A stretch of 46,090 nt of DNA from Nitrospirota bacterium (GCA_027415345.1 DAIBTC010000004.1:1-46090); one strand, 5' to 3'; positions 34,944 through 44,127 are shown, counted from the stretch's first letter. Program-made: numbers and translations. Notes: generated from the letters alone by a model not told the origin.

Positions 34944-35954
34944 ATGGGAAAACATGTCATCACGATGCTTCCCGGCGAGGGAACGGGGCCGGAAATCTGC
35001 GAGGCGGTCCGGAGAATCATCGACCACAGCGGCGTGGACATCACCTGGGAGTATGAGGACATCGGCCTCGACTGCCTCGACAAGTACGGAACGCTTCTCC
35101 CCGAAAAGACGATCAAGTCGATCGCGAAGAACAAGATCGCGATCAAGGGACCCACGACCACACCGATCGGCACGGGCCACAAGAGCGCCAACGTGACCCT
35201 CCGGAAGATGTTCGACCTGTATGCCAACGTCCGTCCGGCCAAGCTCATCCCCGTGCTCAAGCGCCCCTGGGACAAGATCGACATCCTCACCTTCCGGGAA
35301 AACACCGAGGACTCCTACGCGGCCATCGAGCACATGGTCTCCGACGAGGTGGCCCAATGCCTCAAGGTCATCACCTGGCCGGGATCGGTCCGTATCGCCG
35401 AGTTCGCCTTCAAGTGGGCCAAGGCCAACGGGCGCAAGAAGATCCAGTGCGTCCACAAGGCCAACATCATGAAGATGACCGACGGACTCTTCCTCGAGGC
35501 CTTCCGGGAAGTGGCCAAGAAGTATCCCGAGATCGAAGCCGGAGACATCATCGTGGACAACTGCTCCATGCAGCTCGTGAGAAATCCCGCACAGTTCGAC
35601 TGCCTTGTGCTGCCGAACCTTTACGGGGACATCCTCTCCGATCTCTGCGCCGGTCTCGTGGGAGGTCTGGGATTTGCGCCGGGTGCCAACATCGGCGACA
35701 ACTGCTCCATCTTCGAAGCCGTCCACGGGTCGGCCCCGAAGTATGCCGGCATGAAGAAGGTCAACCCGTCGGCCGTTCTCCTCTCGGGGGTGATGATGCT
35801 GCGCTGGATTGGCGAAGGGGCCGCTGCAGAAAAGATCGAAAAGGGCATGAACAAGGTCCTGGCCGAAGGCAAGACGCTCACATACGATGCCGGTGGGACC
35901 GCCTCGACCGACCAATACGCCGACGCCATCATCCGGGCCATGGACACTGTCTGA
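34944..35954 (+). CDS. icd: Isocitrate dehydrogenase, catalytic subunit (NADP-type signature)
   Basis: Interconverts isocitrate and 2-oxoglutarate plus CO2; in reductive-TCA organisms it runs in the carboxylating direction. The 336-residue beta-decarboxylating dehydrogenase has substrate residues in PIGTGHKSANVTLRKMFDLYANVRP, the catalytic Lys in VHKANIMKMTDG and metal-binding Asp in LYGDILSD. The cofactor loop HGSAPKYAGMKKVNP carries the Lys-Tyr pair seen in NADP-specific E. coli enzyme. ATG 34944 has GGAGG nine bases upstream; the track's 34860 start runs into the promoter region. A small partner gene follows 28 bp later and a strong terminator closes the unit. Isopropylmalate dehydrogenase is less likely. 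Confidence 0.88.
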   Translation: MGKHVITMLPGEGTGPEICEAVRRIIDHSGVDITWEYEDIGLDCLDKYGTLLPEKTIKSIAKNKIAIKGPTTTPIGTGHKSANVTLRKMFDLYANVRPAKLIPVLKRPWDKIDILTFRENTEDSYAAIEHMVSDEVAQCLKVITWPGSVRIAEFAFKWAKANGRKKIQCVHKANIMKMTDGLFLEAFREVAKKYPEIEAGDIIVDNCSMQLVRNPAQFDCLVLPNLYGDILSDLCAGLVGGLGFAPGANIGDNCSIFEAVHGSAPKYAGMKKVNPSAVLLSGVMMLRWIGEGAAAEKIEKGMNKVLAEGKTLTYDAGGTASTDQYADAIIRAMDTV

Positions 35955-35982
35955 CACCCCACCTACCGAAGGAGCCTTTTCC

Positions 35983-36330
35983 ATGCTGACAAAAGCGACG
36001 ACCGGCCGCGCGAAGCGGCCCGCAAAACCCATCACCCTTGTGGGGGTGGATGTCTATATCATCACCGAAGACGGAATCCCGATGTTCGACGACTACGGGG
36101 CCTTCAAGATCGAGTTCGTCTCGAACCGGGGCACCAAGGTCTGGCCGGGATACGTGAGCGACGATCTCATGATGGTCAACTGGTACCGTTGCCGTTTCAT
36201 GGCGACACGGACGGTGACCGACGCCGACGTGGACACCTTCATGACCGCCCTTTCGAAGAAATGGAAGTGGTCGGCGGCCCAGAAGCTGTGGAACTACGGC
36301 GACGAGGCGGGATTTTCCAAGGCCTACTGA
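35983..36330 (+). CDS. Stand-alone protein resembling the C-terminal domain of Thermus-type isocitrate dehydrogenase
   Basis: A 115-residue protein with TLVGVDVYIITEDG near residue 20, FVSNRGTKVWPG, YRCRFMATR and a C-terminal EAGFSKAY. From memory, these segments match the extra C-terminal domain fused to the long (about 496 aa) isocitrate dehydrogenase of Thermus, but here the domain is a separate gene. ATG 35983 has AAGGAG eight bases upstream. It is 28 bp after the dehydrogenase gene and shares its terminator, so it is probably an accessory or regulatory subunit. The larger track ORF (from 35887) begins inside the dehydrogenase gene and is not used. Confidence 0.7.
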   Translation: MLTKATTGRAKRPAKPITLVGVDVYIITEDGIPMFDDYGAFKIEFVSNRGTKVWPGYVSDDLMMVNWYRCRFMATRTVTDADVDTFMTALSKKWKWSAAQKLWNYGDEAGFSKAY

Positions 36331-36373
36331 GAAAGGATTCGGGGATCCTCCCTCCGGAAGGGGGGAGGACCAA

Positions 36374-36407
36374 AGAGGAGGGAAGCGATTCCCTCCTCTT
36401 TTTTTTT
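36374..36407 (+). terminator. Strong intrinsic terminator after the isocitrate dehydrogenase unit
   Basis: AGAGGAGGGAA pairs perfectly with TTCCCTCCTCT around GCGA and is followed by eight T residues. A second hairpin (CCTCCC/GGGAGG) lies just before it. A short T run on the other side may let it also stop transcripts from the leftward dab operon. Confidence 0.93.
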
Positions 36408-36469
36408 CGCATCCCCCGTCCCGGCCCGGGGAGTTTTCCGGTAGGACAAAGGGAAAAAAAGGATTCCTG

Positions 36470-37951
36470 TCAGCTTTCGCCGGAGGCGTTCCTGCGGGAG
36501 GCGGGAGCCGAAGCCTTTGAGGAAGGGGGAGAATCCCCGGCAGGTGATTTCTCTTCCCTCTCCCTCTCCCCCTTGAGGCGGCGGTCGAGAGCCCAGCGGC
36601 TGATCCCCAGCGATTCGGCGGCCCGGCTCTTGTTGCCGCCCGATCGGGCGAGAACCTCCGAAATCAGACGCCGTTCGGTCCCCTCGAGGGTGTCCTCCCC
36701 CATCCGGAACGGGAGGGAGAGGAGACGGGGATCCTCGGGGGAGGGGGCGGTGGAGGGAAGGAGGAGGGGAGTGCCGCCGTTTCTTAGTTCGGGCGGAAAG
36801 TGGACGGCCTCGAGCTGGGTTCCTCCGCAGAAGAGGACCGCCCGCTCGATCAGGTTCGAAAGCTCGCGGATGTTTCCGGGATAGACATAATCCCGAAGAA
36901 GCCGCTGGGCGGAGGGGGAGATCCTGAGGACCTTTTTCCGCAAGGTCTGGGCCGACTGGTGGAGGAAGCGTTCGGCCAGGGGAACGATATCCTCCCGCCG
37001 GTCCCGCAAGGGGGGAATCGAGAGGGTCACGACATTGAGGCGATAAAAAAGGTCCTCCCGGAAGCGGCCCTCCCGGACCGCGATCCGCAGGTCCCGGTGC
37101 GTGGCTGCCATGAAGCGGACATCGACCGGGAAGGGGGCCCCGCCTCCGACCCGGCGGATCGTCCGCTCCTCGATCACCCGGAGGAGCTTGGCCTGGAGAG
37201 GCAGGGGGAGATCCCCGATCTCGTCTAAGAGGACCGTTCCCCCCTCGGCCAGCTCGACGAGCCCGATCCGGCGTCCGGCGGCCCCCGTGAAGGAGCCCTT
37301 CTCGTAGCCGAAAAGCTCGCTTTCGAAGAGCTCGGAGGGAATGGCCGGACAGTCCACCTCGATGAAGGGCCGGTCCCCCGAGGGCCCGTTGTAGTGCAGG
37401 ACCTTGGCCACATACTCCTTGCCGCTTCCGGTTTCCCCCTGCAGAAGGACCGTCACCCGGTCGTTGGGGGCCAGTCCCGCCACCTGGTCCCGGAGATCCG
37501 ATCCCGCCGGGCTTTCCGCCACCATCCGCTCGAGGGCGTACCGGCCCGACTCCCGGCCGGTCCAGTAGCGGGCCTCGCGGGAGAGGGAGAGGAATCGCGC
37601 GGCATTCGAAAGGGAGAGAAAGAGTTCGTCCATGTCGATGTTCTTGGTGACGAAGTCGAAGGCCCCCAGGCGCATCGCCTCGACCGCATCCTTCACGGTA
37701 CCCCGGGCGGTGAGGAGGATCACGGGGATCTCGAGGTCGGCCGCCCGGACCTCTCTCAAAAGGTCGAGGCCCGACAGCCCCGGCATGACCATGTCCAGCA
37801 CCAGGATGTCGGGAGGGGAGGTCCGGAGAAGGGCCAGCCCCTCCTCGCCGCTCCTGGCCGTCTGGACCACATACCCCCGCTCGGAGAGACGCAGGGCGAA
37901 GGCCTCCCGGATGAGCGGCTCGTCTTCCACCAAAAGAATCGTCGAAATCAT
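36470..37951 (-). CDS. NtrC-family sigma54-dependent response regulator
   Basis: A 493-residue DNA-binding activator. Residues 1-120 are a receiver with acidic pocket Glu9-Asp10-Glu11, phospho-acceptor Asp53 in VLDMVMP, Thr81 and Lys103. Residues about 145-370 are the AAA+ domain with Walker A GETGSGKE (172-179), the sigma54-contact loop GSFTGA (219-224, Ser in place of the usual Ala) and LLDEIGDLP. The C terminus has a Fis-type helix-turn-helix (GGNKSRAAESLGISRWALDRRL). Its ATG overlaps the kinase stop, so the kinase is its partner. It is the last gene of the dabB-dabA operon, whose start has a sigma54 promoter. Confidence 0.95.
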   Translation of the reverse strand: MISTILLVEDEPLIREAFALRLSERGYVVQTARSGEEGLALLRTSPPDILVLDMVMPGLSGLDLLREVRAADLEIPVILLTARGTVKDAVEAMRLGAFDFVTKNIDMDELFLSLSNAARFLSLSREARYWTGRESGRYALERMVAESPAGSDLRDQVAGLAPNDRVTVLLQGETGSGKEYVAKVLHYNGPSGDRPFIEVDCPAIPSELFESELFGYEKGSFTGAAGRRIGLVELAEGGTVLLDEIGDLPLPLQAKLLRVIEERTIRRVGGGAPFPVDVRFMAATHRDLRIAVREGRFREDLFYRLNVVTLSIPPLRDRREDIVPLAERFLHQSAQTLRKKVLRISPSAQRLLRDYVYPGNIRELSNLIERAVLFCGGTQLEAVHFPPELRNGGTPLLLPSTAPSPEDPRLLSLPFRMGEDTLEGTERRLISEVLARSGGNKSRAAESLGISRWALDRRLKGEREREEKSPAGDSPPSSKASAPASRRNASGES

Positions 37952-39930
37952 GGTCCCTCCTGTCTTGACGGAATCCAGACCGTCGCCCGCACCCCGCCTC
38001 CTGCCGGACTTTCGATCAGAAGCGATCCCCGGTGGCGGTCCACGATGTCCCGGCAGATGGTGAGGCCCAGCCCCACTCCCTTGGCCTTGCCGTGAGTGAA
38101 GAAGGGCTCGTTCAGCCTTTTTAAAAGGGCCTCGGGGATCCCCGGGCCCGAATCAAGAAGGCGGACGCCCACCCCTTCCCGCCCGGACCGGTTCTCCCGG
38201 AAAAGGGTGACGGCAAGTCTTCCCCCTCCGGCGGACATGGCATCCAGGGCATTCATGGCCAGGTTCAGAAAGACCTGCTGGAGGGGCCCCCGGGCCCCCT
38301 CGACCGCCGGGATCCCTCCTTCCACCGAAAGGGTCACCTCGACCTGGTGCTTCCGGAAGGCCTCCGCCAGGAGGGACTGGGTATCCCGGACAAGCTCCTC
38401 GAGGACGATCGTCTGGAACTCGAAGCTCCGGGGCCTGAGCTGGGAGAGGTGGGACTCCAGAAGTTCGTCGATCCGCCGGGCCTCGCTTGCGATCAGGGAG
38501 GATTGGCGCCGGAGGGGTTCAGGAAGGTCCCGGGCCTTCGTCATGTGGTCGGCCAGGCTTCCGATGCCGATCAGGGGATTTCTGATTTCATGGAGAAGTC
38601 CTCCCGCCAGCTGCCCCACAAGACGGATCTGCTCCGTCTGCCTGAGCGCCTCGAGGAGGCGTTCCCGCTCGGAGAGATCGGTCAGGATCGCGAGGAAGTA
38701 GCGAATGGTGTTGTCGGGGTCCATCACGGGGCTGATGTTCTCCCAGACCAGAAACTCGCTTTTGTCCTTTCTGCGGTTGATGAAGCGGCCGGTGTAGGGC
38801 TTTCCCGAGAGCAGGGTCTGCCAGAGGAGGTCGTAGAACTCGGAGGGCTGGCGGCCCGAGGAGAGGATCCGGGGCGTGCGGCCGGTCGCCTCCTGGCGGC
38901 TCCAGCCGGACATGCGCTCCATCGCCGGATTCCATTCGAGGATTACCCCCCGGGTATCGGTCAGGATCACCCCGTCCTGGAGCTGGGCGAAGAGCCGCTT
39001 GTAGAGCGAGAGCTGAGTCTCCTCCCGTTTCCAGCGCTCGAGAAGAGTCGCGATGGTGTTGGCCACCGTCTCGAGAAAGCCGATCTCGCTTTGGTCGAAG
39101 CGCCGAACCGAGACAGTGTGGGCGCTCATGGCCCCCAGGACCTGGTCGTGGAACATCATCGGCACGCTCACTCCCGAGCGGACCTTGTGCTCGGAGAGAA
39201 GGACCGAGGGGGAGAACCGGGTCTCGGTCAGAAGATCCTCCACCACCACCGGCCGCTTCTGGCGGATCGCGAACCCCGCCTGGGAGTGGATTCCTCCCTC
39301 CTGGACATAGCTGCCCACCAGCCCCGGCCGCCACCCGACTCCCGCCAGAAGGTGCAGGAGCGGATCGGAATCCCCCGGGATCAGGATCTTGCAGAACTCC
39401 ACGTCCAGGGCCCGGGCCGTCTCCCGGGCGGCGACGGTGGCGATTTCGGAGAGACCGGCCCCCTTGACCGCCAGATGGGCGATCTTTCCCAGAACCTCCT
39501 GGTAGCGGCCGAAGGCCAGGGTCTCCCGGGCCAGGACCTCGAGATCGGTCATGTCCTGGACGTGCATGAGGACAAGGCCCTCCTCCCCGCCAGAGGGCGG
39601 AAGAAGGGTCGTCTGGCTGTCGACGATCCGGGCCTGCCCTTCCCGGGTGACGGCCGCAAGCTTTCTCCGGATCTCCGGACGGGCGGAGGTCGTCTCCCGG
39701 GCCTGGTCCAGAAGAAGTCCCTCGATGGGCCGGGGAACCCCCTCCGGGGAGACCACGGACAGATCCTTCCGGATTCGCTCGCAGGCAGGGGTGGCAAAAA
39801 GGATCCGGCCCAGGCGGTCGACCAGACAGAATCCTCCGGGACCGTCCTCTCCCGGATCCCGGGAGAGGATCCGCTCCAGCGGAATCGTAAAGGACAATGT
39901 TCCCGGAAAGCCCTGTCTGCCCTCACTCAC
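37948..39930 (-). CDS. Cytoplasmic PAS/GAF sensor histidine kinase
   Basis: A 660-residue kinase without membrane segments. A PAS-like region (residues about 30-130, FCLVDRLGRILFATPACE) is followed by GAF (about 155-300), PAS (about 310-425, DGVILTDTRGVILEWNPAME), HisKA with His447 in LLHEIRNPL, and HATPase with NALDAM, DSGPGIPE and GVGLGLTI. The signal is therefore intracellular and unknown. The track ORF from 40308 reads dabA DNA out of frame. GTG 39930 sits six bases after AGAGG and overlaps the dabA stop by 8 bp. The next gene is its NtrC-like regulator (ATGA overlap). Confidence 0.92.
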   Translation of the reverse strand: MSEGRQGFPGTLSFTIPLERILSRDPGEDGPGGFCLVDRLGRILFATPACERIRKDLSVVSPEGVPRPIEGLLLDQARETTSARPEIRRKLAAVTREGQARIVDSQTTLLPPSGGEEGLVLMHVQDMTDLEVLARETLAFGRYQEVLGKIAHLAVKGAGLSEIATVAARETARALDVEFCKILIPGDSDPLLHLLAGVGWRPGLVGSYVQEGGIHSQAGFAIRQKRPVVVEDLLTETRFSPSVLLSEHKVRSGVSVPMMFHDQVLGAMSAHTVSVRRFDQSEIGFLETVANTIATLLERWKREETQLSLYKRLFAQLQDGVILTDTRGVILEWNPAMERMSGWSRQEATGRTPRILSSGRQPSEFYDLLWQTLLSGKPYTGRFINRRKDKSEFLVWENISPVMDPDNTIRYFLAILTDLSERERLLEALRQTEQIRLVGQLAGGLLHEIRNPLIGIGSLADHMTKARDLPEPLRRQSSLIASEARRIDELLESHLSQLRPRSFEFQTIVLEELVRDTQSLLAEAFRKHQVEVTLSVEGGIPAVEGARGPLQQVFLNLAMNALDAMSAGGGRLAVTLFRENRSGREGVGVRLLDSGPGIPEALLKRLNEPFFTHGKAKGVGLGLTICRDIVDRHRGSLLIESPAGGGVRATVWIPSRQEGP

Positions 39931-42445
39931 AAAAGACCTCTTTTCCCGAAGGGGATCGAAGCGGGGAGTCCTCCCCCTCGTCCCTGACCCACGTCCCTTG
40001 CCGGCTCCGGTGCTCCATCGGCTCGCCCGGGACCAGGCGGGAGAGGTGGATCCACCCGTTTTCGACCAGGTTCCGGACCAGGGCATGGCGCCCGATGATC
40101 CGCTCGATGGGAGCCCTTGGCGCCTCGACCAGAACGAGGAGCCGAAGCGGTTCATGGACGAAGCGGCGCCCGTCATGAAGGGACTGGAGGGCCAGGCCCG
40201 TCCGGAGATCCCCTCCGTTCCCCTCGAAGACCCCGATGGCTCCTCCCACCACATTGTGAAGGACCTTGTTGCCGCTTCCGAAACGCCGGTTGTCCACCAC
40301 AGACCCATAATACTGCATGTTGATCCAGTGTCCCACGATCATGGGGGCGGTCAGGATCAGCTCAAGGGTCGCAAATTCCGGATCCTTTTGCCAGTCATAG
40401 TCGTGAAGGAAGGCACGTCCGGAAAGATCCACCCCCGCCGTCCGGATCCGGGGGGCCACGATGAAGGCGGCATTGCCGGCGAGCCCCCATTCGGGCCGGA
40501 CCTCGGACCAGTCCCGCCCCCGGCGCCTGGCCTCTTTCAAAAGGATCTCCGGGGAGGGCTCAGGGCTTCCGAAGAGGGCGGCCCGTTCGGCGCAGGCCCG
40601 CTCCCCGGCCCGCTCAAGATCCCCCGAGAGACGATCGATCTCGTTTTTGCGTCCCCCGGCCCAGGCTCCCGGATCGAGGAGGGTGACCCGGTCGGTGGTG
40701 GTGTCATGAAGGGCCGCCACGAAGAGCGTCTCCCTTGGAATCCTGATCCCCGCGCTGGAAAGTCCCTGGCGTGTCGCCGGATCATTGAGGAGGGCGGCGG
40801 CAATATGGGCGCTGGCCTCCCCGCTCTGGCCGGCGCAGGCCCCGCAGTCGAGGGCGCTGGCCTGCGGGTTGTTGGTCGTGGACGATCCGTGTCCCACCAG
40901 AAGGACGATCCGGGGAAAGCCTTCCACAAGCCCCATGGCCCGAAGAACGGACGCGGCGACCCGGGGCCGTTCCGGGAGAGGGATTCCCGTCTCTCCCGGA
41001 ACGCCGTCGAGATCGAAGACCAGAGAGCGGCGTTCCTCCTCCCGAAGACCCCGGTGGCGGGGGGGAGAATCGCTTTCCCCCATTCCCAGCACCTTCATGA
41101 GGAGCTTTCCCGCCGTAAGAAGCCCTGCCGATTCCACGAAGGCAAAGGCGGAGGAGGCCGAGGTCTTGAAGATCTTCCAGGCATGATCGGTGCCGAGCCG
41201 GATCTCACGCCGGGATTTGAGGCGCGCATGCTCTCCTTCTGCTCCCCCCGCGGGCCTCTCCTCGATCTGGAAAGCGGGAGAGAAGAGGACCGGGAGATGG
41301 GAAAGCGCCCCCGACGTTCCGATGGAGCGGACCGCCGCCGGGATGCCGAAGAAGCCCGCAAAGCCTGCGGTCTTTATATCAGGCGCCACCTGCTCCAGGG
41401 CGCGGCGGAAGACTTCCGACCGAACATCGATGCAGAAGACCGCCAGGGCCCGGGGAGGCGCCTCCCTCGCCCCTTCGGGGGCCGGGGTCTCCTGTTTGCG
41501 AAGGAGGGCGGACAGAGAGCGACGGTAGCCGATCTCGAAGGCCCGGGCGAGAAGCATGTCGACCTCCCTCTCCCGCCGGTGGATCTCCGCGCCTGCCCGT
41601 TCCTCCTCTTTCCACTTTATGAGCCGGCTCTCCCAAAGGCGCAGGAGACTCTCCCGGCGTCCGGTCTCCAGAAGGATCCTCTCCCAGGCCAGCCGGATGG
41701 CCAGAAGATCCCGCATCGAATTCTCGGTCTCCCCCAAAAGCTCCACCTGCCAGAGGCGGTAGCGGGCCCAGGAGGCCCAGCCCCCCACGGAGAGAAGGGC
41801 CGCATGAAGGCGATCCTCCTCCATCTCCGAAGGGAGGGAGAGCTCCTCCACGACCCCGCGGATCGTCTCCTCCGGATCCTCCGGGAGAGCGGAGACGAGA
41901 CCCCGGACCCCCCGGAGACCGAAGAGGCGGGGAGACTTGTCGATCAGCGCCTGGGACCGCCAGGCCTCGTAGAGGGACCGGCTCTTCCAGGGGTTCTTCC
42001 AGAGGGCCTGGCCCATGTCGAACCAGGAGGCGCAGACCGGGCTGATGCGGTCCACCACGAAGCTCTCCCAGGATCGGCCGTCGACCTCCTCCCTGAGAGC
42101 GCCCATAAGAAGAGGCGCGGGAGAGGGTCCTTTCGCCTCCCGGTCGATTTCCCGAAGAAGAGTCGGAAGGTCGAGCGGGCTTCCGCATTCCCGGAGAGCC
42201 TCCGAGAGATCCCGGGACCGGATCCGCCCCGTGCGGATCTGCTCGCGGTAATAGGCCCTGTCCATCAGGAGTCCGGTTCCGGCCACCCGCCCCAGGGTCC
42301 GGTGGGCCTCCTCCCAGGGCCGGTCCACGAGCCCGAAGTAGGGGCTCACGGCCACAAAATGCTTGAGGGGCCAGAGGGGGGCGATCCTCCGGCAGGCCCG
42401 GTCGACGGAGGCAGAGAGGGAGAGAGGGATCGGAGGGGTTGTCAT
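39923..42445 (-). CDS. dabA: DabA inorganic-carbon uptake subunit (DUF2309)
   Basis: Carbonic-anhydrase-like subunit of the DAB complex, which traps CO2 as bicarbonate in the cytoplasm in an energy-coupled way. The 840-residue protein has the zinc-site motifs of the family: FCIDVRSE near residue 338 (Cys and Asp) and VGHGSSTTNNPQASALDCGACAGQ near residues 515-538 (His and Cys). ARFRSEVF-like context and TAGFAGFFG further mark the UPF0753/DUF2309 family. Its ATG overlaps the dabB stop and its end overlaps the kinase start. The 971-residue ORF on the opposite strand is a codon-phase shadow. Confidence 0.95.
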   Translation of the reverse strand: MTTPPIPLSLSASVDRACRRIAPLWPLKHFVAVSPYFGLVDRPWEEAHRTLGRVAGTGLLMDRAYYREQIRTGRIRSRDLSEALRECGSPLDLPTLLREIDREAKGPSPAPLLMGALREEVDGRSWESFVVDRISPVCASWFDMGQALWKNPWKSRSLYEAWRSQALIDKSPRLFGLRGVRGLVSALPEDPEETIRGVVEELSLPSEMEEDRLHAALLSVGGWASWARYRLWQVELLGETENSMRDLLAIRLAWERILLETGRRESLLRLWESRLIKWKEEERAGAEIHRREREVDMLLARAFEIGYRRSLSALLRKQETPAPEGAREAPPRALAVFCIDVRSEVFRRALEQVAPDIKTAGFAGFFGIPAAVRSIGTSGALSHLPVLFSPAFQIEERPAGGAEGEHARLKSRREIRLGTDHAWKIFKTSASSAFAFVESAGLLTAGKLLMKVLGMGESDSPPRHRGLREEERRSLVFDLDGVPGETGIPLPERPRVAASVLRAMGLVEGFPRIVLLVGHGSSTTNNPQASALDCGACAGQSGEASAHIAAALLNDPATRQGLSSAGIRIPRETLFVAALHDTTTDRVTLLDPGAWAGGRKNEIDRLSGDLERAGERACAERAALFGSPEPSPEILLKEARRRGRDWSEVRPEWGLAGNAAFIVAPRIRTAGVDLSGRAFLHDYDWQKDPEFATLELILTAPMIVGHWINMQYYGSVVDNRRFGSGNKVLHNVVGGAIGVFEGNGGDLRTGLALQSLHDGRRFVHEPLRLLVLVEAPRAPIERIIGRHALVRNLVENGWIHLSRLVPGEPMEHRSRQGTWVRDEGEDSPLRSPSGKEVFCE

Positions 42446-44127
42446 GGAAGGACCTCCCGGGAATGAGGATTGGGGGAATCGGCCAGACGGAGCCGCCCGG
42501 GAGAGCTATAGCCTCCCTTTCGCGGTCTCCGCGGGGTGAGCAGCCGGTCCAGCAGGGCATCGGTGTAAAGACCGGCCCCGAGATGGACGTAGAGTCTCCG
42601 GAGGATCGGCCGGTCTCCGGAGAGAGGAAGCGTCTCCTCGATCCAGAGAAGGCCCAGGAAGAGGGCGGCCACCAGCACAAGGATCGTCATCTGGAGGGGG
42701 GTTTGCGGAAGAGGGGCGGAGGGAAGAACGGGGCCAAGACCCAGCTCGAAGAGGCGGTGGAGGGCGAAGGTCGCGAGAGAGACGGCGGCGACCAGACCGG
42801 CCGTCGGAAGAAGCAGGGGGAATCCCGAGCGCCCCCGGGCCGAAAGCCCCGAGAGAAGGAGACGGGCCAGGGCGACGGAGAGGATCATCCCCAGAAGGAG
42901 GAGGGCGGGCTCACGCCCAAGGTCGAGGCCCATGAGGCCTCCGGAGAGAAGGGTCAGGAGAATGCCTGTGGCCAGCGCCAGGAACATCCGGCCCGGGGGC
43001 CCCCCCAATTTGGGAGCGATCGAGAGCTCCGGGCCGCGGAAGGGCTCGACCACGCTTCCCGACGAGAGAAAGGCGTGGGCTTTGTAAAGGGAATGGGCGA
43101 TGATGTGCATGACGGCCACGCTGTAGAGCCCTAAGGCACACTCCAGGAGCATGAACCCCATCTGGGCGCAGGTCGACCAGGCGAGGGCCCCCTTGATGTC
43201 GCTGGCAATCATCATGGCCAGGGCGGAGACGACAATGGTGGCCATGGCATTTGCGATGAGAAGGTCCCGAAACCCCGTCGGAAGGGAGACGAGAGGGGCC
43301 ATTCTGAGATAGAGAAAGGTTCCGGAGTAAATGAGCCCGGCGTGCATGAGGGCCGAGACCGGAGTCGGGGCCTCCATCACCTGGATGAGCCAGCCCTGGA
43401 GGGGAAACTGGGCGCTCTTTGCGACCACGGCCAGGAAGAGGAGGCCGGCGGCGAGCCACAGGGAGGGTGAGAGCTCCGTCCGGCCGGAGAGGGCGGCTGC
43501 CAGTCCGGAAAAACGGTCGGTCGACAGGGTCCGGGAGACCAGGACAAAGGCCCCCAGGAGGGCCAGGTCGGCCATTCTGTGGAGAAAGAACTTCTTCCGG
43601 GCGGCCAGGCGCGCCTTCGGCCGGTCGGGGTAGAAGACGAGCAGACGATGGAGGCAGAGACCCTTTGCGACCCAGGAGAGAAAGAAAGCCCAGATGTTGT
43701 CCACGACGACCATCGTGAAGAAGAATCCCAGCGTCAGGCTCATGAACTGCATGAAGCGTCCCGCGCCCGGCTCCCCGTCCAGGTAGCGCTCCGAAAACCG
43801 GACGACGGCCAGCCCCACGAAGGCCACGAGAAGCGACATCGCAAGGCTCAGGGGATTGACCCCCACCCGAATTTCGAAGGCCCCCAGACCTGCCGGAAGG
43901 GGCAGGGAGAGCCAGGTGATCGTGCGGGAGAACCCCAGGATATAGGTTGCCAGGGCCAAAAGGGCCGAAACCATGGCAAAGGCGGCCGAGGCCGTCGTGG
44001 CCGTTTTCATGAGACGGGGATGGCGGTCCGCGCCGCCTATGGCGGAGAGGATCCCCGTCGCCAACAGGGGCCAGGGAAGGATCAGAAGGAAGGCCGAGGC
44101 GGCCAACGCGGTCGGTGAAGAGATCAT
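42442..44127 (-). CDS. dabB: DabB membrane subunit (NuoL-like proton channel)
   Basis: Membrane partner of DabA, related to the NuoL/MrpA cation-translocating subunits of complex I. The 561-residue protein has about a dozen hydrophobic helices and the conserved core KSAQFPLQGWLIQVMEAPTPVSALMHAGLIYSG near residue 250, with the key Lys and the helix-breaking segment. It presumably couples ion flow to DabA's CO2 hydration. ATG 44127 is preceded by AAAGGAG; the track's 44220 start would read through the promoter. It is the first gene of the dabB-dabA-kinase-regulator operon. Confidence 0.93.
   Translation of the reverse strand: MISSPTALAASAFLLILPWPLLATGILSAIGGADRHPRLMKTATTASAAFAMVSALLALATYILGFSRTITWLSLPLPAGLGAFEIRVGVNPLSLAMSLLVAFVGLAVVRFSERYLDGEPGAGRFMQFMSLTLGFFFTMVVVDNIWAFFLSWVAKGLCLHRLLVFYPDRPKARLAARKKFFLHRMADLALLGAFVLVSRTLSTDRFSGLAAALSGRTELSPSLWLAAGLLFLAVVAKSAQFPLQGWLIQVMEAPTPVSALMHAGLIYSGTFLYLRMAPLVSLPTGFRDLLIANAMATIVVSALAMMIASDIKGALAWSTCAQMGFMLLECALGLYSVAVMHIIAHSLYKAHAFLSSGSVVEPFRGPELSIAPKLGGPPGRMFLALATGILLTLLSGGLMGLDLGREPALLLLGMILSVALARLLLSGLSARGRSGFPLLLPTAGLVAAVSLATFALHRLFELGLGPVLPSAPLPQTPLQMTILVLVAALFLGLLWIEETLPLSGDRPILRRLYVHLGAGLYTDALLDRLLTPRRPRKGGYSSPGRLRLADSPNPHSREVLP

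Noticed and set aside
36189-36884. 231-codon ORF running across the strong terminator
   Set aside because: It spans the isocitrate dehydrogenase partner gene out of frame, the terminator and the end of the antisense regulator gene; no motif is present.
39551-42466. 971-codon rightward ORF opposite dabA
   Set aside because: It is antisense to dabA, a clear family member with zinc motifs. Its translation is Gly/Pro/Arg-rich with no domain, as expected from GC-rich codon phase.
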